From NCBI GenBank assembly GCA_958510875.1, contig OY294069.1:179410868-179474867 (forward strand): a stretch of DNA of 64,000 nt, written 5' to 3'. A model generated the notes under the pieces. It was not told the origin of the DNA, made no database searches, and was given only the letters and a program-made list of their open reading frames with translations. The stretch is from Endomychus coccineus. Taxonomy: Eukaryota > Arthropoda > Insecta > Coleoptera > Endomychidae. Position numbers and translations under genes: made by a program. Every line of letters starts with the position of its first letter. Position 1 is the stretch's first letter. Shown piece by piece: positions 10,180 through 21,896 of this stretch.

Positions 10180-11595
10180 TTAAAATTTTGAAATACTTTG
10201 GATTTGAAAGCACATTATCCTACAAATTCAAAGCGTGAAATGTTAAAGTTGCCTTTAAGGTATTCAATTTTGTTCAAAGCATTCCACTGGCCAGCTTATG
10301 AATATCATAGTAACTTGGTGGAAAATAATGAATCTAAAAGCTCCCCACTAAAGACAACAATTAAGGTATATTTTTCAGGAACCTATCGTCAAAGATAACT
10401 CAGGAAATCAAGTTTTGAAGGAATTTATCAAATTAATTAGATACTACTAGTTTGGCTTTGAATAGTTCAACAACACCTATTACAATGAGGTAGATTCAAA
10501 TTACATATTGTTAGGATAACTCCAAACAGATTCATTAGAAGACAGGTTTTATACATTAAAAAAAAAACGATTGAGGTGCAACGAAGGACTCAGTTTACGT
10601 CTTACAACCCCGGTACAGTGTGAACTCTTTTATGAATAATTAAACTCTACTAGATTATCACAGCCTCATTTCAAAATTCTTTCCAGATCCTTTGTTGCAC
10701 CGACCACAATTATTATACAGAGTGGTAAAAGATGACCACAATAATTGTATACGCACCATGGTTTTTATGATTGTCATTCGTTGAGGTACTGTAACTCTCG
10801 TTACAAAATCTTCCTTCTGAAATAAATGAGTCAACATTTACAGATTTTATTTTTTGTTATTATTATCTACCCACGCCGTATATTTGAGATATGCTGTAAT
10901 TAGGAACGTGGGAAACCGTTATCAAGAAGCGACACTTCGAGAAACGGCTTAAAGTATTTCGCTTTTTCTGGGAATGGACTGTCTAAAAGAATGAACGAAA
11001 AGGCAACTTTAACCACTAGATAATACACCGACAGTTTCTCGAGTAATCTTTTTAAAACGACATGTCGAAACGATTCGATTTTCATAATTCATTTTCCGGC
11101 AAAATCTTCGCTGCGTGTCCTATTTCCATGACATAACTCAGTGTTAATCGATTCAAGGCGCGATTTTGCGAAATATGGTTATAAGAATGTGTATGTGTTT
11201 GGCCGACATCGCGGGACTCGATCCTCTTGAGCGAGCAAATTAAATCCCTAACTCGGGATAATTATATTTGCACAAGATTTGCATCTGACAAATATTGATT
11301 CTATTATGAAGTATTGGAAAATTGTTCAAAGCCGACAGCCATCTTCAAACCAAATAAAATTTAATTTGGTCACTATCAAAGGCCCGATCTACTTCATAAA
11401 CAACACAGATAACGAACGACTTGTGAGTGGTCAGTTTAAGTATTTTTAAAATATGTTCGCTATATACAGGCTGCCTCCTCAGTTTTCAGTTCGTAATAAT
11501 CTTTCTAGTTCAATAGCTAGTCAGGAGAGATTAATGTGCCTTCCTTTTCCATAAAACACGTTCAACTAATTTCTTAAGCGAGAATAGGATTGAAC
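10180..11595. other. No gene seen
   Basis: Only short frames (66 codons at 10198-10398, 61 codons minus at 10900-11085) with no recognisable motif. An A-run at 10558-10568 could be an old retroelement tail. Confidence 0.45.
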
Positions 11596-11599
11596 AAGT

Positions 11600-11870
11600 A
11601 TGTCGGCCTATTACTCAATTAGGTACTTTGTTGATAATAATAACTTAGATATCAATGGTAAATTTAACAAATGTATCCAGATTTTTGTTGAGGCTGTCAA
11701 TGTGTCTTTCCCTGCTGAAGTTAAATACACCCAGCCCTCATCAAACAGCTTACAGTTTAGTTGGTTTAATGACGATTTTCGCAGCTAGAGAGAATGTATA
11801 AGATTCTTGGAGGAACAAAAAATTGATTTAAACAAGTAAACTTCCACATGACATAGATTGTAACTAATTT
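11600..11870 (+). pseudogene. LINE linker fragment (between endonuclease and RT)
   Basis: The frame reads KCIQIFVEAVNVSFPAEVKY and later SWFNDDFRS-stop-LERMYKILGGTKN. The pattern of FP, then W(F)-x-D-x-(L/I)R and a basic helix is the usual linker between endonuclease and reverse transcriptase in jockey-like LINEs. It is short and has one stop, so the call is tentative. Confidence 0.4.
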
Positions 11871-11874
11871 GACG

Positions 11875-13549
11875 TCTTTCCACGCCTTTAGTTCTTTCTA
11901 CTCATTTGAAATATGCATTCAAGTCTTCAAACTGGGGGAATGATATCGGGTGTTGGAGTTTTTTCGGGCGTATCTCTTAGACAACAGCTAGTATATATAT
12001 ATTTACAGAATAATGTGGATTTGATTTTAACTAGGACCTGGCCATGTTAATTTGCTGGGGACATTATTTGTTTTTACTGCTTGCTTCCTGAAAATTATTT
12101 ATCGACAAGAAATTTAAAAGGATTCGTGTATTTATGTATGAGATATACAATTTGATTTCATGTCGATTGAATTACTAAGGATTCTATTCAATTCTCTGGA
12201 TGGAAAATTTTATAACAGAACGGGATTCCAGTAATTGCGTAGGCTGTACATTCAAACTTTCACCGAAACAATATTATTTAGGCACACGGTCAACAACGTT
12301 GATTCAAACAACAGAATGAAATGAACCCGAGAGAGGACATCTTTATGAGAGAAAATACCCATTTCGCAGCTAGTCCAATGCAGATTTTCCAACAACAGCG
12401 AACTGTTAAATACAATTAAAATTTCATGCCCGCATTCCGCAATACGGAATTCATAATATGCCGTAATATCTATATTGAAGATACCTAATTGCAAATAATC
12501 TCGAATTTTCGGAGGTCACTTCAAATAGGGTGACGTGCCTTTCCAGTACCTTTTCACGTAATTCCACGTCCACGATTAAATTCCTAAATGTTGACCATTT
12601 CCGTGATTCCTATACAAGGTAATAATTTGTAACATTCAGCCGAGCGTTGTGTTTTTGTAATAATAAATCTGAACTTAAATTAAATTAGATTTAATATTCC
12701 CAGATAAGTGAATAGGTTCGGAATCCTATCTCACTGCTTGTAACACTTGAACTTGTAACAGTCGGCTGGGTATTATTTCAGGTAGCGTTAATACCTCATC
12801 GACGTGTTATATGAATTTTAAAATTGTTTGTTGGAACCTGTTCGGGTATCAGAGATCTTAGTTGATCCGTGTACCCTTAAGGTTCTTTTGAGCTACCACC
12901 ACTAGGCGTATATTTCAGCCCACCTAGAAGCTGTTTTCAACTACTTTGATCCCTTGATCTCTTTTAAGGGACCGCGTCGTATAATTACTTATACCTATAT
13001 CTTCATATCTATTCAAGAGAGTTTGAATCAAATGAAAGACTAATTAGCACACGCGGAACAGTGATCGGTTTCGCGCTCGATCACGCCGATGATTGATAAA
13101 TAATGTTAAAAAAATTAAAGAATTCCTCCCTTTCTGGTAAGCCGGGGTAAACCTAACGACATAGATGCTCTATCATTTCCCCTAAGTAATCTCCGATAAG
13201 CGGAATTTGTATAGACACTCAAAATAGCCTGAATGGCAGGAAAAAATTATATTAACAAATAAAACAGTGGCGGGCGGAACATGATCTGAATGGTAAATGA
13301 CCACATTATATTATATTGCCGATTCCGAGGTTGAAGTCAATATAACAGTTGTTCTTTGGCAATCAAAATGCACTTACCCTGTTGGTCTAATAACCCAATT
13401 GCCTCTCGAACCCCCTTGTAGTGATTTTTACGTCGAATTAAATTTGGTATGATAAGGAAATGGCACAAAAAAATGATTTCAAATAACGGTACAAACACTT
13501 TACTCGTGACGCGGAAGACGCGAACAAGTCCAGCGCTGCTTTAGCCCCC
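11875..13549. other. No gene seen
   Basis: No coding motif on either strand. An 80-codon minus frame at 12252-12494 is unlike any family I know and looks like chance. Confidence 0.45.
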
Positions 13550-13673
13550 CAGGGATGTACAACCTTTGTTGCATTGTTAATTTAATATCTATAAATTTCT
13601 TGAACTTGATTTGTATATTCTGGACAAACATTATATTAATTGATTTGATTTAATGCAACAATGAGCATCCCTG
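13550..13673. mobile_element. Possible 124-bp MITE
   Basis: CAGGGATG at 13550 and CATCCCTG ending at 13673 are inverted, and the inverted match goes on inwards in part (TTGTTGCATTGTTAA against TTAATGCAACAATG). That fits a short non-autonomous hAT-type element. The 8-mers just outside do not match, so no target duplication supports it. Confidence 0.5.
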
Positions 13674-14523
13674 TGGACATAAAGCAATCTGGCCTTACCG
13701 ACAAGTACCTGGTAGAGAACTAACTGCCTTTTTTCCTCAAAGTAAAATTAGTTTTTATGAAATCATTGAAGCGGGGGGCCACCCCACACTCAATCTTAGA
13801 AGATATGTTCAATTTCGAATTCCGGGATCAGAACACGCCCATGAAATATAACAACAGTCAATAGGAATCTAACTAGGCGAAAGAATTGCTCTGTTCAACT
13901 CCACGTAAACTTTTCCTGACTCAGGGAAAAAAGTACCATTGACCTCGTGCCGTGCTTACGTTTGTAAAACATGGTTCATGACTGACCGGCCAATGATACA
14001 GGAAAGAAGACTCAGATTACCGTCGCTAGGTCTGTCTGGTATATCATGTTCAAGATATAATAATTTATAAAATTTTCAATTTGAATTTAAATCAACATTA
14101 TTCAAAGGCCCCAAAACAAAAAGTAATAATCCGTCGGATTATTACAAATTAATGATACAAAGAGCTTTTCATTTACTCGTAACCGAATTACGTTTGAGTT
14201 TAAACGGTAGGTGGTGATAAAATTCTGTCCTAATGAAACAAAGAATAGTTCAGGTGCTACAATTGTCTTGTTCGTTATTCGACTCTGCTGTTACAAATCG
14301 CATATGTAGGTACGAGAAGTGGGGCTTGCCAAGACCAACGTCGCTCAAGGAAGCGGTAGTTGATAACAAGACAGGGAGCAGTCCTCTACGAGTACTACCT
14401 GACGTCAGAAAGCACGTGATCGCTTAACGCTTTCATCTACTGGTCCCTTATATATGCGAATAGGTCGAGTTGAGGATACACAAAGACTGTACGCTATAAC
14501 TTCCACTGTGGAAATGTATCTAA
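13674..14523. other. No gene seen
   Basis: A 64-codon plus frame at 14233-14427 has no recognisable motif. Otherwise empty. Confidence 0.4.
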
Positions 14524-14525
14524 TA

Positions 14526-16016
14526 CTGGGTTCCCCATAATAGACTACCCATTTTATATTATTGATAAATTCCCTACGAGATAACTAAATAGGTTGTTCT
14601 CTGTGGGATTATCTTCTGTAGTCTTTGGGATTTAAGTAAATTATTAATCAAGTAGGCGCCTGTCACAAATAAATTTTAAATTAATAATTTCGTGGAACGC
14701 CATTTTTCTACGAGAAGTTTGTTAGTTTTCATCAACAATTATTTAATTTTTTTTGCTTTGAGACATTATTTCAACATCCGTTTGAACTTTCATGGATTAC
14801 TCAGTTCAACAACGTGTGTGTTTTGTAGAAACTTACATAAGAAGCAATTCGATAGAAGAAGTTAGGCGTGCATTCCGGCGTCAGTTTAATAACAACAATA
14901 GGGGTCACGCGCCAAATCGTAAAACTGTTAATTATGGGTTCGTCATTGGCGTGAAAATGATTCTGTACAAAATTTGAAGAAGCCTGGACGTCGAAGAACA
15001 GTTCGTACACCAGAAAATATCGAACGAGTTAGAATTGCGTTTACGAGAAGTCCTAAAAGTCTGCTAATCGACAAACCCTTATCCTAGGAATATCGAAGGG
15101 AAGCTTAGATCGAATTCTTCGAAGGGATTTAAAATTTCATCCCTATAAATACCAAATGGCACAGTACCTTAGCAATCAAGATAAAGAAGCAAGGTTAGCA
15201 TTTTGTCAAGAATTTTTGGATTTACATCAAGGATCAATTCACAGTCTCCTAATGACCGACGAAGCAAATTTTCATTTGAACGGCATGGTCAATAAACATA
15301 ATTTAAGATACTGGTCAAATGAAAATCCTCGTGAAATCTTTACACAGAACCTCCATAATCCAAAAGTTGTTGTGTAGTGTAAAATAGGATCTTTTGGTAT
15401 TATTGGCCCTTATTTTTTTGAGGGTGAAAATAACCGCGCTGTAACAGTAACATCCGAGCGCTACGTTAATATGCTAGAGACATTTCTCATTCCTGAATTA
15501 AATAGACGAGGATTACTAAACAATGCCTTACTATTCCAACAAGATGGAGCAACAGCTCATGCCGCCAAAAACTCAATGAGGGTCCTGCGAGAAATGTTTA
15601 ATGGCCGACTCATTTCTCGATTCGGAAATTTGCCTTGGCCTTCGAGGTCCCCCGACTTAACGGCACCCGATTTTCTCCTGTAGGGATATTTAAAAGCCAA
15701 AGTGTTTGCGAGTCGTCCAGGTACAATCGAGGAACTGAAAGTCAAAATTCGTGAAGAAGTTGAAGGAATAGACGAAGGTTTGCTACGCAGTGTAATGAAC
15801 CACTTTTTATCTAATATTGAAAAATGTGTTGAAGTTGGTGGAGGTCATTTGGAAGACGTGATTTTTAAAAGTTAGAATTAAATTAGCCAAATATTTATAA
15901 GTTATCATAAATCCCAAAGAGTTAGCTGTAATTTAGTTAAATAAAAAATTTGTTTTCTTAACTAAAAAAATTTTAATTCAAATATTAAAATGGGTAGTTT
16001 ATTATGGGGAATCCTG
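14526..16016 (+). mobile_element. Mariner-like element with TIRs and TA duplication
   Basis: The left end CTGGGTTCCCCATAATAGAC at 14526 is the inverted match of the right end ending GGGGAATCCTG at 16016, about 30 bp with a few mismatches. Both ends are flanked by TA (14524-14525 and 16017-16018), the target of Tc1/mariner elements. The 1,491-bp length is normal for a full element. It encloses a decayed transposase. Confidence 0.92.
14792..15875 (+). pseudogene. Mariner-like transposase, frameshifted
   Basis: Starts MDYSVQQRVCFVETYIRSN with an N-terminal helix-turn-helix of the DUF4817 type (RRAFRRQF). A frameshift near 14930 follows. Then come KPGRRRTVRTPENIERVR, another shift near 15065, and the catalytic core: LLMTDEANFHLNG (first Asp), FQQDGATAHAAK (second Asp) and WPSRSPDLTAPDFLL (third Asp). 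I count 41 residues between second and third Asp, more than the 34 of classic mariner. In-frame stops sit at about 15376 and 15681 (the latter replacing the Trp of the usual LWG). The C-terminus ends GHLEDVIFKS with TAG at 15873-15875. It would have cut and joined the element at TA; now dead. Confidence 0.88.
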
Positions 16017-16019
16017 TAT

Positions 16020-16425
16020 AAACAACGGAATTGCTAAAGTAGATCTATTACTATAGTTTGTGATATCCCGAAGAGATTCATCCTAAACTATATAACTCAA
16101 AATATTCTATTTTCTTATGTCAAATAATGTTTCTTGAATATGAACATACAACATATTTGTTAATTATATTATATAGCATAAGAAATGATGAGTCGATAAT
16201 GTGCCGACCGTGAGTACATGACATGAATGCCGAACTATAGCATGGACTATTATTAGAGAAGCAAGTTCATTAGATGGTAGTAGTGGTTCAGGAGGTTCAG
16301 TGAGTTCAGCTAGAACAGTTAGTTCTTAGGCAATATAAATTCTTTGAGTGAAGTTTTTTAAGAGATTCATAAAGAGGGAGGCCATGTTTCAATGGTAAAA
16401 GGCATGGACAAATTTTGTGAAAAAA
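16020..16425. other. No gene seen
   Basis: AT-rich spacer between the mariner and the Helentron derivative, with a short stretch of degenerate GGTTCAGTGAGTTCAG words near 16287-16315. Confidence 0.4.
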
Positions 16426-16428
16426 AAA

Positions 16429-16910
16429 CGTGTGGCACTCGGGGACTGCCGCGGTAAAGCTATTGCATAGCATTTTTTCTCAACTTATGCAATTATAATT
16501 ATTTATTTGTTTTAATTTATGCAGCATTTTTTTTTATTTGATATTTTAATTCAAGTTTTTTCTTTGATATTAATTCAAGTTACTTTTGAGCGTGGTGACC
16601 GATAAGAAAACAAATTTTTTTCTTTTATTGAATAAATGAGAAGTTAATATCGTTTAAAATATTTTTATTATCTTACAATACATGTAGGTTATTCAGGAAT
16701 TTGTTATCATTGAAACTATAGGTTTATGGTAACTGAATAACTGAAATAAGAGACATAAGTTTGGGACTTGATATCCTCTAAATATCTGGAAAATACCGCG
16801 TCAATGGTGGTCCCATATTTTGTTGTGGATTCTTGTTATTTTTCGTTACGGAATTTCTTGATTCGGTCGCCGCGCTCAAAGCCCGCGATAAAAGCTATAT
16901 GCAATAGCTT
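16429..16910 (-). mobile_element. Non-autonomous Helentron derivative (HINE-like)
   Basis: Matches the Helentron at 5933-7162 over both flanks: 16429-16834 follows 5933-6292, then it jumps at GTGGATTCTTG to the TTATTTTTCGTTACGG of the other end. The internal endonuclease and helicase part is deleted. Sub-terminal inverted repeats are present: AAGCTATTGCATA just inside the left end and its inverse inside AAAGCTATATGCAATAGCTT at the right. A GC-rich bit (ACTGCCGCGGTAAAGC) missing in the longer copy is kept here. Confidence 0.85.
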
Positions 16911-16914
16911 AACA

Positions 16915-17585
16915 ATATTTTTCATCTACTAAAGAACGACTTTCTCGTAATTGCGAACACTTAAATCAGCTGTAAAAATAGATACGGAAGATCATGAAAA
17001 GTAACTCATGAATTGAATACTCGATTGAAGAGTGGTATAATAATGAAAAATTCCGTTGGAATTCCAACCACGTTGGAAAAAGGAAGTTCATATAGCTCAA
17101 TTTCGTGCCGTTAATAATTCTTTAGTTATGAAATAACTTCCTGAATTTTCTGTCACTTGAACGCTCAATTGAAAAAAATATTCTACTCTGGTGAATGCAA
17201 TAAAATTATTGTAGAGTGAGAATCTTCATTGACAAAGGAAGCTTTTACTCGGAGCGCCTCTTCTCGTTCTCGATATCTATTGTGAGCTTCCGGAAGCTTT
17301 AATCCGTACATGGCGTTAATAACTATTGTTTACGAATATCCAGCTGTCTGATTTTGTCAAGTCGAATGATTGGTAAGGTTATCGTGAAATACATATTCAA
17401 TGATTCGTACAATTTGGAGTGTTGCGCAAACAATTGTGTTTATTCTGGGTGAAGTGTATTATTTTATTGGTTTACACCACAATGTACCATGCGGTTCGAA
17501 TCAAAACTGCCGTACTAGTTGAAAAAGTGACCTTGGACTTGACTTTATAGTGAATGTGAAAAGCAATTACTCCTAAAGATTATTA
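16915..17585. other. No gene seen
   Basis: AT-rich DNA with no supported frame or repeat. Confidence 0.4.
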
Positions 17586-18229
17586 ATGTACGTCAGTGGC
17601 GGCTCCTCGAAGGAGGCTAAGGAGACTCAGCCTCCTCACCAATTTATCTTAATGATCATTCTCCATTTTATTTCCTGTTTCTCTGATAATTCTTCAAATT
17701 TTACAATTAATTCCCCGTTCTCAGTAGTTATTTTTAATCTGGCAACAGTGGCCAGAGACTAGATTCTCTACATATATCTCAAACGCTAAATACGTGTGGT
17801 CAACACAGTTGCCGTTTTTCAAACCAGTCCAACTGCCAAATAGGGTAAAACAGCGGATATGGCAACATTCTCTGTAGGCTAGCTTCTCGTTCGCACTCGG
17901 TCGAAATACGATTACTTCCTGCCCTGCTAGCTGCGAGGTGGCGACACGAGACACGTGCTCCCTCAGTTATTGTTTTTGTTTCGCGACCCGAAGTAAGGTT
18001 AAGCTATAATTTATCTGTTCCGTGAATTATTTAACGTTGAAATGTGCAGTTGCTGACTTCTTAGAAAATCCATTTAGTGGATTAACATACTCGTATTACA
18101 GAAAAGTGTTTTTTTTAAATAAACTGCCTTCACCGGATTTGAAAGGATTAGTGATGACAGGTATGTTTCAAAATCGAAATACACAATAAATTATATTGCT
18201 TGCTATTTACATCTGATACAACTTCATGT

Positions 18230-18895
18230 TGGGGGCACTCGGGTTATGATGATTTGAAAAATTTAGCTCGTGGTATAGACAGACATGAAAAATCGCAGGA
18301 ACATATTACATCGAGTATTAAGTTTAAATTAACCGGTAAACAGAATATTGTTAAAGGAGGAAAACGTATAATTTGGTAGACAAGAATCTACATTATAAAC
18401 AACTTGTTTTATGAAATTTTAGATACTATTAATGGTCAAATTGAGATTCGATTTTCCGATTTACATGAATTGAAGTTTTTCGACTTGACGAACAGAAGAT
18501 TTTTCAAATCTTTTTCAAAAGAGTTTCCCAATACACTTTTAGATAACTTAGTTCTAAAATATAAATTTTCTGATAAAATAACACTGCACAATGAATTATG
18601 GGTTATATACCTACTCGGATAAAGATATTTTAGACCAGTACGACATTCACGCCGATATGATAAAATATATGATAGACAATGATTTGCAACAAGTTTTACC
18701 TCAGTTTTATAAACTACTTTGTTTGACAGTCACCATTCCTGTCACGTCGGCGTCGGTGGAGAGATCATTTTCTACTCTCAAACGAATTAAAACTTACATG
18801 CGAAATACAATGGGCCAAAATCGTTTATACAATGTTAGTTTGATATCTATTGAAAAAGATTTAGTAAAACACTTAAAACAAAATGATAAATTTTA
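18230..18895 (+). pseudogene. Internally deleted hAT transposase (TTF zinc finger plus dimerisation domain)
   Basis: Near 18240-18320 one frame gives HSGYDDLKNLARGIDRHEKS, like the TTF-type zinc finger at the start of ZMYM1-like hAT transposases. Right after, at 18404-18622, a C-terminal frame follows (LHELKFFDLTNRRFFKSF), then with one frameshift near 18600 the dimerisation domain at 18650-18895: LLCLTVTIPVTSASVERSFS and TLKRIKTYMRNTMGQNRL, ending LVKHLKQNDKF. The RNase-H catalytic core is missing, so it could not cut DNA. The C-terminal end is well kept. Confidence 0.85.
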
Positions 18896-18929
18896 AATAT
18901 ATTATTGATCATTTTTTGCAAACTAAAGA

Positions 18930-19055
18930 CCGTAGAATTCCTTTAATATATGAAAAAAGTTGATAAAAATAATTAAAAAAAAACAAAATATGAAAAATTT
19001 CAAAAAAAAAAGAAAAAATATCAAAAATCCAAAGAAAAAAAACGAACAAAAAAAT
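18930..19055. repeat. A-rich stretch inside the hAT 3' region
   Basis: Poly-A interrupted by single T, G or C bases. The lysine-rich 70-codon frame over it is a by-product of base composition. Confidence 0.8.
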
Positions 19056-19249
19056 GTTTTGCCAAGAGAAACTCTACACCTCCACGTTGGTTCTTGCTTG
19101 GCAACAATTAATTTTGTCACTGAAGTAGCTGGTACGGTCGCTGTGCAAAAGTTAAATTTATTGGCTGAATAGAGTATATTCTTACAAAAACGTTTTATGT
19201 CCAGCCTCTTCTCTCAAAAAGTTCACGAGCCGCCACTGATGTACGTGAT

Positions 19250-20084
19250 TAACATATCATATTTAACGGTTCATACTTTTTCTTTAGTCCCTCTTGCTGT
19301 AATTTTTGATGTTCAAAACTTTTTGTTCAGGAACGATTAAACTGAACTTGTTGTGCTTCTCCTATCAAAATGTGAGAGTCAAAAGTATAAATATTTGCAT
19401 ACCTATATGTAATAAATAACCCACAATAAATAAACGTTGATTTACTCATTGATCCAGTCGTTTTAATTCATATATTTATTTATATATTCATGAAAGTAGC
19501 ATGTTTTGTGGTTCCGCAAGTATATCATCTACTGAAATATAGTTATTATATATATAACTGCTTACAAAATGAACGTACGTAAAACCACATTCTTTTGCAT
19601 CCTCCCAATAACGGTCTCCTCTCTACAACGGCCACTTTTACAATTCAGATTTGTGGCCGCTATTTAGAGGTATTATTGTATTTCAATTGAACTTAGATGA
19701 ATGCAAATCTGATTTAAAATTAATTCCCGGTAGATTATTACACAAAATTCTTTGTATGCACGGCGAGATGATGTGAAAAGGACGCCTTACCATGTTGTAA
19801 TAAATATTGTGCCTGATATGAAAACAATGAAATTTTATCGTTAACTGAGCATGCCAGTTTTAATTTCGACTAAATAAAGGAAATGGATAACACACTCTCA
19901 CTGTACGATTTTCTTTATAATTAATTGTTCTGTAACACTTTGAATACTAAAAAGCTCACTGTCAAAGGAGTTTATACACCCAAAAACTCCAGTAACAAAT
20001 TTGGAAGCTGACATCTAATGTGAAAGACATCATTTCGCATCGCACATATCTACTGGATCTACTTGACAGTAGTATCTATACATA
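19250..20084. other. No gene seen
   Basis: No coding frame or recognised repeat, apart from short AT runs near 19470-19560. Confidence 0.4.
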
Positions 20085-20087
20085 GTA

Positions 20088-21894
20088 TTCCACGAGAGCC
20101 GTTCGTTAGAAGTTTTCGTGGTTAGAAAGAAGTTAGAATTCTGAGAAATTTTGGGTTCCAGGGTTATCCAAGATTTTCTTTCTTTTCAAAATATTTTCAA
20201 GATCGTACTACTTCCGGTTCCTTATTTTAAATAGAACACCCGGTATATTATTCCATTTTTCGATTCCTGGATTCCATCAGGTTTCCCTATACCTATTTTC
20301 AATTTTTCCTTAGATATCTTGATTTTGTTGAAAAATTTGACAGATGTAGCGCTGTTTTGAGCATTGCGCCCTTTAACCAATTTCGATTGGTGCAAAGCGC
20401 TTCTGGAGTAGACGGAAGCACAGGAATGATTCTTTCGAATGCCATACTGACAACTGATTTATCGCATACAGGGTATCCAAAATTTAATGACCAATTACAT
20501 CATTTTAAAAGTTGAAAAAGTTGTTTTTTTCAAATGAGACTCCCTGTATTTTATTGGATGGTCGGATGCAGAATTTGATTCTGCATCGATTTGCTATAAC
20601 ATTTCCTGTACCTATTTCCAGCGGTTTTCTTGTTAATCCATATTTTTTATTTTAATGTGGTTTTTTGGCAGAAACCGAAACATCGCTTGCCTTTCGAAGC
20701 CAAATAAACATCAATAAAACGGTAAAAAATTCACTTTAATTAGAACATGACATTAGTACATAACATTTAGAACGAAATATAAAATAAAAACAAAAAATTG
20801 GAACATAATGACATAAAATAATAAGAGAATGTGAAATTACAATAATTGTTCTATATGACCTCCATTTTTGTTCAAACACTGAATAACTCTGTCATATACT
20901 CCTCGCGAAACAGACCTCCGAAGTTCTGGACTTATATTAGTAAGCGCATGGTGAACACGGTTCAACAATTCCTCACTAGTTTGTACCGGCCTAGAGTACA
21001 CTAGTTCTTTTATGCGACCTCAGAGGTAAAAATCCAAAGGGGTCAAATCGGGTGATCTGGGTGGCCAGTTCCAAGGTCCTCGCGGGCCAATCCACCGATC
21101 CTCGAACATCAGTGACAATTGCCGGTGTACAGCTATAGTGGAATGTGCTGGAGCACCATCAAGCTGATACCAACTGTTTGCTCTATCACGTGGAGGTAGG
21201 ACATTCGGAAAATCACTAACAAACCCTATCAGTATCTCCGGATATCTTGCCGCATTAAAATTTTGGTAGAACATTAGGAGTTTGATGACCTTTTGATAAA
21301 AATATGGATTAACAAGAAAACCACTGGAAATAGGTGTAGGGAATGTTATAGCAAATCGATGCAGAATCAAATTCTGCATCCGACCATCCAATAAAATACA
21401 GGGTGTTCCATTTGAAAAAACGAACTTTTTCAACTTTTAAAATGATGTAATTGGTCATTAAATTTTGGATACCCTGTATGCGATAAATCAGTTGTCAATA
21501 TGGCATTCGGAAGAATCATTCCTGTGCTTCCGTCTACCCCAGAAGCGCTTTCCCCCAATCGAAATTGGTTAAAGGGCGCAATGCTCAAAACAGCGCTACA
21601 TCTGTCAAAATTTTCAAAAAAATCAAGATATCTAAGAAAAAATTGAAAATAGGTATAGGGAAACTTGATGGAATCCACTATGAAATTTTCTCAGGAATCT
21701 AAAACTGAAATAATATACCAGGTGTTCTATTTAAAATAAGGAAGTTAATGGTTACTTCCGGTGCAACCGGAAGTAGTATGATCTTGAAAATATTTTGAAA
21801 AGAAAGAAAATCTTGGATAACTCTGGAACCCAAAATTTCAGAATTCTAATTTTTTTCTAACCACGAAAACTTCTAACGAACGGCTCTCGTGGAA
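20088..21894 (-). mobile_element. Mariner-like element with about 600-bp inverted repeats
   Basis: TTCCACGAGAGCCGTTCG at 20088 matches the inverse at the right end (21894). The match runs on inwards to about 20650 on the left and 21300 on the right, with scattered small differences. TA flanks both ends (20086-20087 and 21895-21896). The long arms leave only about 650 bp of unique middle holding the C-terminal half of a transposase. Foldback form; probably inactive by itself. Its right end meets the terminus of a Penelope-like copy at 21897. Confidence 0.92.
20837..21280 (-). pseudogene. Mariner-like transposase, C-terminal half
   Basis: Minus-strand frame from about 21280: NFNAARYPEILIGFVSDFPN, SWYQLDGAPAHSTIAVHRQL (second catalytic Asp), WPPRSPDLTPLDFYL (third Asp; about 41 residues between the two by my count). 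Then one in-frame TGA at about 21018 where the family has Trp, then GRIKELVYSR, ELLNRVHHALTN and the end GGHIEQLL with TAA at 20837. Apart from that stop the C-terminus is open. The N-terminal DNA-binding and first-Asp regions are absent, replaced by the inverted-repeat arm, so the frame before 21280 is not transposase. Confidence 0.85.
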
Positions 21895-21896
21895 TA

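Larger units (their letters stand above)
17594..19238 (+). mobile_element. hAT element with perfect 8-bp target duplication
   Basis: Ends CAGTGGCGGCTC at 17594 and GAGCCGCCACTG at 19238 are inverted repeats. The 8-mer ATGTACGT occurs directly outside both ends (17586-17593 and 19239-19246), the hAT hallmark. The element is 1,645 bp, shorter than a full hAT, and encloses a transposase with the middle missing. Confidence 0.95.

Noticed and set aside
18960..19172. 70-codon lysine-rich frame
   Set aside because: It lies over an A-rich stretch within the hAT 3' region; composition explains the lysines.
21430..21678. 82-codon minus frame
   Set aside because: It lies in the inverted-repeat arm of the foldback element; the left arm does not keep the same frame open.
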